A stretch of DNA of 6,316 nt, taken from contig SFIY01000042.1 of the NCBI GenBank assembly GCA_004555205.1, positions 1 to 6,316 on the forward strand, in the 5' to 3' direction. Position numbers and translations under genes: made by a program. The notes below the pieces were generated by a model. It saw nothing but the letters and a program-made list of their open reading frames with translations. It made no database searches and was not told the DNA's origin. Position 1 is the stretch's first letter; each line of letters starts with the position of its first letter. The stretch is from Clostridiales bacterium (GTDB taxonomy: Bacteria > Bacillota > Clostridia > Oscillospirales > Oscillospiraceae). Positions 1-6,316 of the stretch are shown in pieces.

Positions 1-883
<883 letters not shown>

Positions 884-1058
884 TGAAATTGTTCTTTTAT
901 ATCCTCAGCCCGGATTCCGTCTCTTCATCGTAGCCCAAGGTCATCTTCATTGACGGTACTCTTTATCGATATACTCGATTCCGATTCTTGTACTACTTGT
1001 CGTATTATGTAAATATCCTCAAAGATCGCTTTCGCAACCATCGTTGTTTCTCGATTGC
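884..1058 (-). other. rRNA operon leader (transcribed spacer upstream of 16S)
   Basis: About 175 nt lie between the predicted transcription start near 1058 and the mature 16S 5' end near 883. No convincing reading frame or tRNA is visible. The last part before 16S, read on the minus strand, is AAAGAACAATTTCAACAACG, an arrangement I recognise as common directly upstream of Bacteroidales 16S genes. It would be removed during rRNA processing. No confident boxA antitermination element was identified. Confidence 0.6.
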
Positions 1059-1063
1059 GGGTG

Positions 1064-1095
1064 CAAAAGTAATGTTATAAAACATATCTACCAAA
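1064..1095 (-). promoter_or_regulatory. rRNA operon promoter, Bacteroidetes sigma-ABfr type
   Basis: On the minus strand a TTTG -33 element (1092-1095) is followed after exactly 20 nt by TACTTTTG (1064-1071), a perfect match to the Bacteroidetes -7 consensus TAnnTTTG. Transcription should start about 5-8 nt downstream, near 1056-1060. The AT-rich stretch immediately upstream (about 1096-1130) could act as an UP-like element, as expected for a strong rRNA promoter. The position in front of 16S supports the call. Confidence 0.85.
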
Positions 1096-1113
1096 CATAT
1101 TCGCAACTTTTTT

Positions 1114-1130
1114 CAAAGAAATTTTCTTTG
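1114..1130. promoter_or_regulatory. AT-rich palindrome upstream of the rRNA promoter
   Basis: CAAAGAAA-T-TTTCTTTG is a perfect 8-bp inverted repeat around one base. Its near edge is 18 bp upstream of the -33 box, about -56 to -72 relative to the inferred start. It could be part of the UP-like region or a binding site for a dimeric regulator of rRNA synthesis. The role is inference, since AT-rich palindromes of this size also arise by chance. Confidence 0.35.
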
Positions 1131-1150
1131 CCAGCCAACGTATATATAAT

Positions 1151-1164
1151 GTTCGCGTGCGAAC
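1151..1164 (-). terminator. Small perfect inverted repeat after the GH95 gene, weak terminator candidate
   Basis: GTTCGC-GT-GCGAAC lies 35 nt downstream of the GH95 stop codon, between that gene and the rRNA promoter. The minus-strand transcript would form a 5-6 bp G+C-rich stem followed by AUUAUAUAUA, which is AU-rich but not a true U tract. It could end transcription of the exporter-glycosidase unit before the rRNA promoter. It could equally be an operator site. Confidence 0.35.
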
Positions 1165-1198
1165 AGAAAGGTTATTTTCGGATGCCTCCCAACCTGAT

Positions 1199-3631
1199 TT
1201 AGAAGAAAAGCAGCAATTCGTCCCCCTTTTTCAGGTCAACGGAGAGCAATCCGTCCACAATCGGCAAGGATGCGGCCTTTTGATTGATCTTTATGCTTAA
1301 CCTTTCCGAGGATTGCGGCAGACGGATACGGAACGAACCTTCATGATGCACCTTTAAGCTGGCCTCGATCAATTTCCCTTCCACCCAGCGAGCAGACACC
1401 TCTCCGCCTTGACGCACACGTAGCCCTCTGAAGCTACCATTCGGCCATGCGGAAGGTAACGCCGGCAAGAACTCAATCAAACCACTTTGACACTGCACCA
1501 ACATTTCCGCCACGCCGGCCGTGCCACCAAAGTTCCCATCAATCTGGAAAGGGGGATGTGAGCAGAAGAGGTTGGGATAGCTACCGCCACTCACCTCTCC
1601 CTTTTCGTTGATGCAGGGATGCAGCAGGTCGCCCAACAATTTATAGGCGTGGTCGCCATCGTGCAGGCGTGCCCAGAAATTGATCTTCCAGGCCATCGAC
1701 CAACCGGTGCTTTGGTCGCCTCTTACCTCCAAGGTCTTGCGTGCGGCCTCCGCCAACTCCGGCGTATGCTCCACCGTGATCTCATCGCCCGGATAGAGTC
1801 CATACAGATGCGACACATGGCGATGGTGCGGCTCCGCCTCCTCGAAAGGCTCTAACCACTCCATGATGCGCCCATCTTTGCCGATGGTCGTAGGCATCAA
1901 ACGAGCCCGTTTCGCAGCCAACTCCTCCGCAAAGGCGCTATCCACGCCTAAGCGATGCGCCGCATCAATCGTATTACTAAACAACTCACGCACGATCTGA
2001 TTGTCCATCGTCGAGCCGGCACAGATATTCACCACCTGCCCATTCGGCAGGATATAGGCATTCTCCGGAGAGGTAGTTGGCGCGGTCACTAAATATTTCG
2101 AGCGGGGATCCACCACCAACATATCCACGAAGAAGAGCGCCGCGCCACGCAGCGTCGGATAAATCTCCTGCAAATAGGCCTCATCCAACGTATAGAGATA
2201 ATGTGTGTAGAGATGCTGGCAAAGCCAAGCGGCCGACGTGTTGGTCGCGCCCCACGAGGGATGCTCACCCGGCGCCGTAAACTCCCAGACATTACCCAAG
2301 ATATGCGTCACCCAGCCACGGGCATTATAGAAGGCCTTGGCGGTTCGCTCGCCACTCGCCACCTGCTGTTTCGTCCATTCCACCAACGGTAGATGCAGCT
2401 CCGAGAGGTTGGTCACCTCCGCCGGCCAATGATTCATTTGCAGATTGATGTTCAGGTGATAGTCGCCATTCCAAGGCGTATGGATCGTGTTGCACCAGAG
2501 CCCCTGTAAGTTGGGAGGCAACAGGCCGACACGCGTAGAGGAGATCAACAGATAGCGACCGAACTGGAAGTAAAGCGCCACCAACGAGGGATCCTGACGA
2601 TCCGCCGCGAAGGCGGCCAACCGCTTGTCGATCGGCCAATGGTCGCGCTCCGTCCGCCCTAACTGCAAGGAGACCCGATCGAACAGCGCCTGATAAGCCT
2701 CTATATGCTCCCGGCGCAACGTCGCATAATCCTTACGCTCCGCATCCGCCAGCTGGCGGTCGAGCGCAGCCTCAAACCGATCCGGTTCCCAATAATTGGT
2801 CGCCAAGCTCACCAACAGGACAGCTTCTGAAGCGTTCCGCACCGTGAGCGCCGTGTCTGAGGGCACCAGCTCTCCCCCCTTCGGCAAGAGCACACGCACC
2901 TTCGCCGCGAAGCGCATCCCCTTCATCTCCACGGTATCCACGCCATCCGGCAACCGCCCCTTCATCACCAAGTCATGACCATCCAGGGAGACCTGCGCAT
3001 GTTCCGGGCGACTCAATCCCAAGGTGAAATGCAACGCCTTATCCTCATCCGCCAACAGATGGATCACCCCTAAATCGCCTGCGAAAGAGGTGAATTGCTC
3101 GCGGGTATAAGTGATATTCCCCCGCTTGAAAGCGAGCGAAGTGGTCGCATCGCTCAGGCTCAACGTACGGCGATACTGGGAGACGGTATCTTCCGCATGG
3201 GGATATTGGTAACGCAGATTCAGGTAGCCAAACAGCTGGTAGCTCCCGTAGGCGGCATTGGCGCCATCGCCCAGGTTGCTGCCCGCGCCCTTGCATACAA
3301 ACGTATTATACATCAGCTGTTGCGCCTCGTCGTTGCGCCCCTCGAAGAGCAGACGGCGGATCGTAGGCAATGCATAGGAAGCCGCCGGATTATCGGCATC
3401 CTGCTTGCTGCCCGACCACATCGAGATCTCATTCAGCAAGATCCGCTCGGCCTCCACACCGCCATCCGGCATCATGCCGATACGTCCGTTGCCCAAGGGC
3501 AAGCACTCCTCCCACAACTTCGCCGGCCGGTCGAAGAAATAAGACAGCTCATTGTCTAATCGCAAATCAGGCGCTTGGCATCCCCACAGAAGCAAGGCCA
3601 ACAATCCATACAAAAGGTGTTTCATGATCAT
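1199..3631 (-). CDS. GH95 family glycoside hydrolase lipoprotein, probable alpha-L-fucosidase
   Basis: The 810-residue product matches glycoside hydrolase family 95: inverting enzymes that release terminal fucose, typically Fuc-alpha-1,2-Gal in milk oligosaccharides, mucin or xyloglucan. Some members release L-galactose. Residues 1-18 form a lipoprotein signal ending in LLWGC with C18 as the lipidated residue. The following QAPD is not the acidic surface-export signal, so a periplasm-facing anchor is possible. The N-terminal beta-sandwich domain (about 30-280) contains LPLGNGRIG (44-52) and LNEISMWSG (66-74). An (alpha/alpha)6 barrel (about 315-690) and a C-terminal beta domain follow. By comparison with Bifidobacterium AfcA, likely catalytic residues are N394 and N396 (HLNINLQMN), E523 (TSPEN, general acid) and D698 (FQIDGNFGG). 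All are intact. The start could be M1 or M3; an AAGGAG at 3649-3654 is 17 nt before M1, too far to decide. No promoter is seen in the 31-nt gap from the upstream exporter, so cotranscription is likely. Family assignment is firm; fucose specificity is inference. Confidence 0.93.
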   Translation of the reverse strand: MIMKHLLYGLLALLLWGCQAPDLRLDNELSYFFDRPAKLWEECLPLGNGRIGMMPDGGVEAERILLNEISMWSGSKQDADNPAASYALPTIRRLLFEGRNDEAQQLMYNTFVCKGAGSNLGDGANAAYGSYQLFGYLNLRYQYPHAEDTVSQYRRTLSLSDATTSLAFKRGNITYTREQFTSFAGDLGVIHLLADEDKALHFTLGLSRPEHAQVSLDGHDLVMKGRLPDGVDTVEMKGMRFAAKVRVLLPKGGELVPSDTALTVRNASEAVLLVSLATNYWEPDRFEAALDRQLADAERKDYATLRREHIEAYQALFDRVSLQLGRTERDHWPIDKRLAAFAADRQDPSLVALYFQFGRYLLISSTRVGLLPPNLQGLWCNTIHTPWNGDYHLNINLQMNHWPAEVTNLSELHLPLVEWTKQQVASGERTAKAFYNARGWVTHILGNVWEFTAPGEHPSWGATNTSAAWLCQHLYTHYLYTLDEAYLQEIYPTLRGAALFFVDMLVVDPRSKYLVTAPTTSPENAYILPNGQVVNICAGSTMDNQIVRELFSNTIDAAHRLGVDSAFAEELAAKRARLMPTTIGKDGRIMEWLEPFEEAEPHHRHVSHLYGLYPGDEITVEHTPELAEAARKTLEVRGDQSTGWSMAWKINFWARLHDGDHAYKLLGDLLHPCINEKGEVSGGSYPNLFCSHPPFQIDGNFGGTAGVAEMLVQCQSGLIEFLPALPSAWPNGSFRGLRVRQGGEVSARWVEGKLIEASLKVHHEGSFRIRLPQSSERLSIKINQKAASLPIVDGLLSVDLKKGDELLLFF

Positions 3632-3662
3632 GATATATTTACAGTTTACTCCTTATTCATTC

Positions 3663-5510
3663 CTAAAAACGCTGCATGTCGCACAGCCGTTTGTAATAAC
3701 CGTCGAGCGCCAGCAGCTCCTCGTGCGTGCCTCGCTCCACGATCTCGCCCTCGTGCAACACGCAGATCAGGTCGGCATGGCGAATGGTCGATAGGCGATG
3801 GGCGATCACGATCGTCGTGCGCCCCTTCATCAGATGCTCCAACGCCTCCTGCACTAACCGCTCCGACTCCGTATCCAAGGCGGAGGTCGCCTCGTCGAGG
3901 ATCAGGATCGGCGGGTTCTTCAAGATCGCCCGGGCGATACTGATGCGCTGCCGCTGCCCGCCGGAGAGCTTGCCACCCCGATCGCCGATGTTAGTCTCAT
4001 AGCCCTGTTCACTCGCCTCGATAAAGGCATGGGCGTTGGCGATGCGCGCCGCCTCCTCCACCTGCGCACGAGTCGCCTGCTCCACGCCGAACGCGATATT
4101 ATTATAGAAGGTATCATTGAAGAGGATCGCCTCCTGGTTGACGTTGCCCATCAAGCCACGCAAGTCGCTGAGGCGTGCCTCCCTGACATCCACCCCATCA
4201 ATCAGGATCTGCCCCTGCGTCACGTCGTAGAAGCGGGGCAACAGATCGACCAACGTACTCTTGCCCGAGCCCGACTGCCCCACCAATGCCACCGTCTTGC
4301 CCTTCGGGATCGTTAGGTTGATATTTTTCAGCACCCACTGATCCTGATACTTAAACCAGACATCCCGGTAGGTGATCGCCTCCCGCAGGGCGATCGGCTT
4401 CGGCTGCTCCGGATCGAGAATCGTACGCTCCGCCTGCAAGATCTTATCCACGCGCTCCATCGAGGCCAAGCCCTTCTGGATGGCATAGACCGACTTGCTC
4501 AGATCCTTGGCGGGATTGATGATGCTATAAAAAATCACCAAGTAATAGATAAAGGTAGGCGCATCGATCGGGCTGTTGGCGCTCAAGATCAAGGAGCCAC
4601 CATACCACAACACGATCGCGATCGTAGCCGTCCCCAGAAACTCACTCATCGGATGCGCCAATTGCTGACGGCGATAGACCCGGTTGGTCAGCCGGCGAAA
4701 CGCCTCGTTGCTCCGCTCAAACCGCTCCTGGATCTTCCGCTCCGCGTTAAACGCCTTGATGATGCGCAGGCCGCTCAGCGTCTCCTCGATCTGGCTCATC
4801 AGGAAGCCCCACTGCTGCTGCCCTTCTAAGGATTTCCGCTTCAGCTTCTTGCCCACCTGCCCCATCACGTAGCCCGCCACAGGCAAGAGGATCAAGACAA
4901 ACAGCGTCAGCTGCCAGCTGATGGCGATCATGCCGGTCAGGTAGATCAAGATCAAGATCGGGTTCTTAAACAGCATGTCCAACGAGCTCATGATGGAGGT
5001 CTCGATCTCGTTCACGTCGCCAGAGACCCGGGCAATGATGTCCCCCTTCCGCTCCTCCGAGAAGAAGCCCAAAGGCAGCTCCGTGATCTTCCGGTTGATC
5101 TGGTTGCGGATGTCGCGCACCACGCCCGTCCGGATCGGGATCATCGTATAGAAGGCCAAATACATGGTCGCCACCTTCAGGAAGGTCGCCACGATCAGGA
5201 AAACGCCCAGCATGATCAAGGCAAACGAGCCGCCACGCACCTCGATCAGCTGCGAGACGAACCAAAAGAAATTATTCGTGCAGAGATCGGGCAACGCCTT
5301 CCAGCTCTCCCAGCTCAACCAGTCGAACTGCCAAGGGATAAACGCGTAATGATCCTCATTGATCTTGAACAGGATCTGCAGGATCGGGATAATCAAGGCA
5401 AAGGAGAACAGATTCAAGATGGCGGAAAGGACGTTGAAAACAATGTTCAACACCAAATACCGCTTATAGGGGGGAACGAAACGGCGCAAGATGCGCATGA
5501 AATCTCTCAT
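3663..5510 (-). CDS. ABC exporter, MsbA-like fused membrane/ATPase half-transporter
   Basis: This 615-residue protein is a full-length ABCB-type half-transporter that would work as a homodimer in the inner membrane, flipping lipid A-core-like lipids or exporting other amphipathic substrates with ATP. The membrane domain (about 15-345) has hydrophobic segments near 18-48, 95-123, 172-197, 200-218, 288-310 and 317-333. A longer than usual external loop (about 50-93, rich in Trp and Phe) lies between the first two. The nucleotide-binding domain (about 378-615) is complete: Walker A GQSGSGKST (411-419), Q-loop Q459, signature LSGGQ (515-519), Walker B ILILDE (535-540) with catalytic E540, D-loop SALD (543-546) and switch H571. 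The start at 5510 gives the standard N-terminus and lies about 25 nt from an inferred transcription start; M5 is an alternative. It is the first gene of the probable two-gene unit with GH95. Family is certain. Substrate cannot be read from the sequence, so I give no msbA symbol. Confidence 0.94.
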   Translation of the reverse strand: MRDFMRILRRFVPPYKRYLVLNIVFNVLSAILNLFSFALIIPILQILFKINEDHYAFIPWQFDWLSWESWKALPDLCTNNFFWFVSQLIEVRGGSFALIMLGVFLIVATFLKVATMYLAFYTMIPIRTGVVRDIRNQINRKITELPLGFFSEERKGDIIARVSGDVNEIETSIMSSLDMLFKNPILILIYLTGMIAISWQLTLFVLILLPVAGYVMGQVGKKLKRKSLEGQQQWGFLMSQIEETLSGLRIIKAFNAERKIQERFERSNEAFRRLTNRVYRRQQLAHPMSEFLGTATIAIVLWYGGSLILSANSPIDAPTFIYYLVIFYSIINPAKDLSKSVYAIQKGLASMERVDKILQAERTILDPEQPKPIALREAITYRDVWFKYQDQWVLKNINLTIPKGKTVALVGQSGSGKSTLVDLLPRFYDVTQGQILIDGVDVREARLSDLRGLMGNVNQEAILFNDTFYNNIAFGVEQATRAQVEEAARIANAHAFIEASEQGYETNIGDRGGKLSGGQRQRISIARAILKNPPILILDEATSALDTESERLVQEALEHLMKGRTTIVIAHRLSTIRHADLICVLHEGEIVERGTHEELLALDGYYKRLCDMQRF

Positions 5511-5538
5511 GGATCAACTATTTCTATTTTTAGGTGAG

Positions 5539-5546
5539 CAAAAGTA
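5539..5546 (-). promoter_or_regulatory. Promoter -7 element for the ABC exporter (and probably GH95)
   Basis: On the minus strand TACTTTTG matches the Bacteroidetes -7 consensus TAnnTTTG and is identical to the -7 box of the rRNA promoter in this window. It predicts a start near 5531-5535 and a leader of only about 22-25 nt. The -33 position (20 nt upstream, about 5567-5570) reads CACA rather than TTTG, so the promoter should be weaker than the rRNA one. A TTTC lies a little further upstream (5573-5576). Confidence 0.6.
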
Positions 5547-5560
5547 CGGCAATTCCCTGA

Positions 5561-5740
5561 GAATTCTGTGGTGAAACAGGAAAAATCACATTCCTTGATT
5601 GGTTAAAATCAGAAGACGGCGGTGTGCCCGTCCGTGTGGCCCGGTTGGCAGCGGGAGCGAATCGCCTGGCTAACCTCAATGCTGGCCTCTATTTGGTGAA
5701 GATAGGTGCAGCGCCGGCTGTTCCGGTACGGATAAGATGA
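5561..5740 (+). pseudogene. Start-less C-terminal remnant resembling a T9SS sorting domain
   Basis: A plus-strand frame opens after a TGA at 5558-5560 and runs about 59 codons to a TGA at 5738-5740 without any ATG. Its last part reads RLAAGANRLANLNAGLYLVK, then ends IGAAPAVPVRIR. That follows the pattern of the type IX secretion C-terminal sorting domain (G-x-N-x-hydrophobic, then L-x-A-G-x-Y-x-V-x-I and a basic hydrophobic tail). Only the last strands of such a domain are present. The 5' end runs into the oppositely directed exporter promoter, so this is best read as the surviving tail of a secreted-protein gene cut by a rearrangement. It could be a chance open frame, because the domain is short and variable. 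Confidence 0.42.
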
Positions 5741-5745
5741 GGATT

Positions 5746-5773
5746 GTTACTTTTCTCTTGAAAGAAAAGTAAC
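5746..5773. repeat. Perfect 11-bp inverted repeat (hairpin) six bases after the remnant frame
   Basis: GTTACTTTTCT and AGAAAAGTAAC flank the loop CTTGAA. A second small hairpin, GTTCA-AGGC-TGAAC, follows at 5779-5792. The motif GAAAAGTAACCAAAAG is one I recall as recurrent in intergenic DNA of Bacteroidales and other bacteria, so this is probably the end of a dispersed repeat element. It sits where a terminator for the remnant gene would be, but no U-rich tract follows on either strand, so an intrinsic terminator is less likely. Confidence 0.6.
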
Positions 5774-6082
5774 CAAAAGTTCAAGGCTGAACCTGCCTCA
5801 CTACTCCATTCGTTCGGTTCGCTGAAGATTTACTCCAAACGTGAAGTTAGGCTGCGCCTCAGCAAAGCTCATGCAAGCATGGCTCTGCGTTCGGCTTGCA
5901 CTAACATTGAACTCGCTTCGCTCAAACAGAAAATCTTCTGATCGCTCACCTTCCTCATTTCGCTTAACGCTCGCCAGCTTAGGCCGAATTTTTTGGATGG
6001 AACCGCGGAGCCGTGTGTCCGCCGAACCGACAATGAAAGACGAAAGTCCCAAATAGGGCATTTTAGATACATATTTTAGCAC
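5774..6082. repeat. Structured intergenic block, probable dispersed repeat; no supported gene
   Basis: This stretch has frames open on both strands, the longest on the minus strand at 5801-6082 (93 codons), but none resembles a protein family I know. It contains recurrent TTCG-type motifs (for example CGTTCGGTTCGCT at 5813-5825 and CTCGCTTCGCTC at 5912-5923). Nested inverted repeats are also present: GAAGATTT (5824-5831) with AAATCTTC (5931-5938), GTTAG (5846-5850) with CTAAC (5901-5905), TGCAAGC (5872-5878) with GCTTGCA (5894-5900), and GCGGA (6005-6009) with TCCGC (6018-6022). This fits a structured intergenic repeat or RNA better than a coding gene. Frames of this kind are often annotated as small hypothetical proteins, a reading I consider unlikely. 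Confidence 0.4.
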
Positions 6083-6188
6083 GAAAAAGAAAAATAGTAG
6101 GTGGTTGTATAATCGTGTTAAAGAAAAAGAGCAAAATTGCCCTTGATTGTTAACTCGTCATAATAAAATGCGGTCAAATGGGGTAGAT
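6083..6188. other. A+T-rich stretch with no recognisable feature
   Basis: No reading frame of note, no tRNA and no TAnnTTTG promoter element was found on either strand. A TATAAT hexamer at 6108-6113 has no supporting -35 and is not expected to work with Bacteroidetes sigma factors. The composition is clearly more A+T-rich than the blocks on either side. Confidence 0.5.
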
Positions 6189-6216
6189 GAGACTTTCGAC
6201 GGCCAACGAAGGTCTC
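6189..6216. repeat. 10-bp stem-loop with 8-nt loop
   Basis: GAGACTTTCG (6189-6198) pairs with CGAAGGTCTC (6207-6216) through ten pairs including one G-U. The loop is ACGGCCAA. No U tract follows, so it does not look like a simple terminator. Its TTCG-N8-CGAA core recurs in the next stem-loop. Function unknown. Confidence 0.55.
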
Positions 6217-6259
6217 TCCGCCTGGTGGCAGCTCCGTCGCCAATTGGAAAATGACTCTT

Positions 6260-6311
6260 ATAGGGGTTCGCAGTTGCTTCGACAATCGCCGAAAGTGCTC
6301 CGAACCCCTAT
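6260..6311. repeat. 11-bp inverted repeat enclosing a 30-nt loop at the right window edge
   Basis: ATAGGGGTTCG (6260-6270) is the exact reverse complement of CGAACCCCTAT (6301-6311). Inside, TTCG (6278-6281) and CGAA (6290-6293) close an inner 8-nt loop. The right arm is followed by TTAGT at the window end. It could be the terminator of an RNA or gene, the base of a structured RNA, or a terminal repeat of a mobile element. The cut-off prevents a choice. Confidence 0.6.
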
Positions 6312-6316
6312 TTAGT

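Noticed and set aside
3095..3559. 154-codon plus-strand frame opposite the GH95 gene
   Set aside because: It is a shadow of a G+C-rich coding strand. The minus-strand product has a full set of GH95 motifs, while this one has none.
5746..5773. Hairpin as a classical intrinsic terminator
   Set aside because: The stem is A+T-rich and no U-rich tract follows on either strand.
5801..6082. 93-codon minus-strand frame as a real gene
   Set aside because: It has no recognisable domain and no TAnnTTTG promoter upstream. It overlaps nested inverted repeats and competes with open frames on the other strand. I treat it as part of a repeat-like block, without certainty.
6108..6113. TATAAT as a promoter -10 element
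   Set aside because: There is no matching -35, the Bacteroidetes primary sigma factor uses TAnnTTTG, and no gene follows within the window.
5741..6316. CRISPR array or tRNA gene in the non-coding right arm
   Set aside because: No evenly spaced direct repeats and no cloverleaf with T-loop and acceptor signatures were found on either strand.

Overview
The window looks like chromosomal DNA from a Bacteroidales bacterium, most likely a Parabacteroides-like member of Tannerellaceae. Three things point there: the 16S rRNA sequence, two promoters of the Bacteroidetes type (TAnnTTTG at -7), and a lipoprotein glycosidase of a family common in gut Bacteroidales. The genus call rests on remembered 16S signatures, not on an alignment.

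Layout, left to right. Positions 1-883 hold the 5' part of a 16S rRNA gene on the minus strand; its 3' part lies beyond the left edge. About 85 nt of conserved 16S sequence (helices h11-h12) is missing at about 656/657. Its leader (884 to about 1058) and a well-formed rRNA promoter (1064-1095) follow. Then come two minus-strand genes that read towards the rRNA operon: a GH95 glycoside hydrolase lipoprotein (1199-3631) and, upstream of it, an MsbA-type ABC exporter (3663-5510). They are 31 nt apart with no visible promoter between them, so they are probably cotranscribed from the promoter just upstream of the exporter (5539-5546).

The right-hand 800 nt (5511-6316) has no intact gene that I can support. 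It holds the exporter promoter; a start-less plus-strand reading frame whose end resembles a type IX secretion (T9SS) C-terminal sorting domain; an 11-bp perfect hairpin six bases after that frame; a structured block that looks like an intergenic repeat; and two stem-loops near the right edge, the last an 11-bp stem that nearly reaches the window end.

How the parts relate: the GH95 enzyme would remove terminal alpha-1,2-linked fucose (or a related sugar) from glycans in the periplasm or at the cell surface. The exporter would flip a lipid or export an amphipathic substrate across the inner membrane. Nothing links the two mechanistically apart from their arrangement. I do not see a clear undescribed defence or mobile system. 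The best candidates for follow-up are the deleted 16S segment and the structured non-coding right arm.
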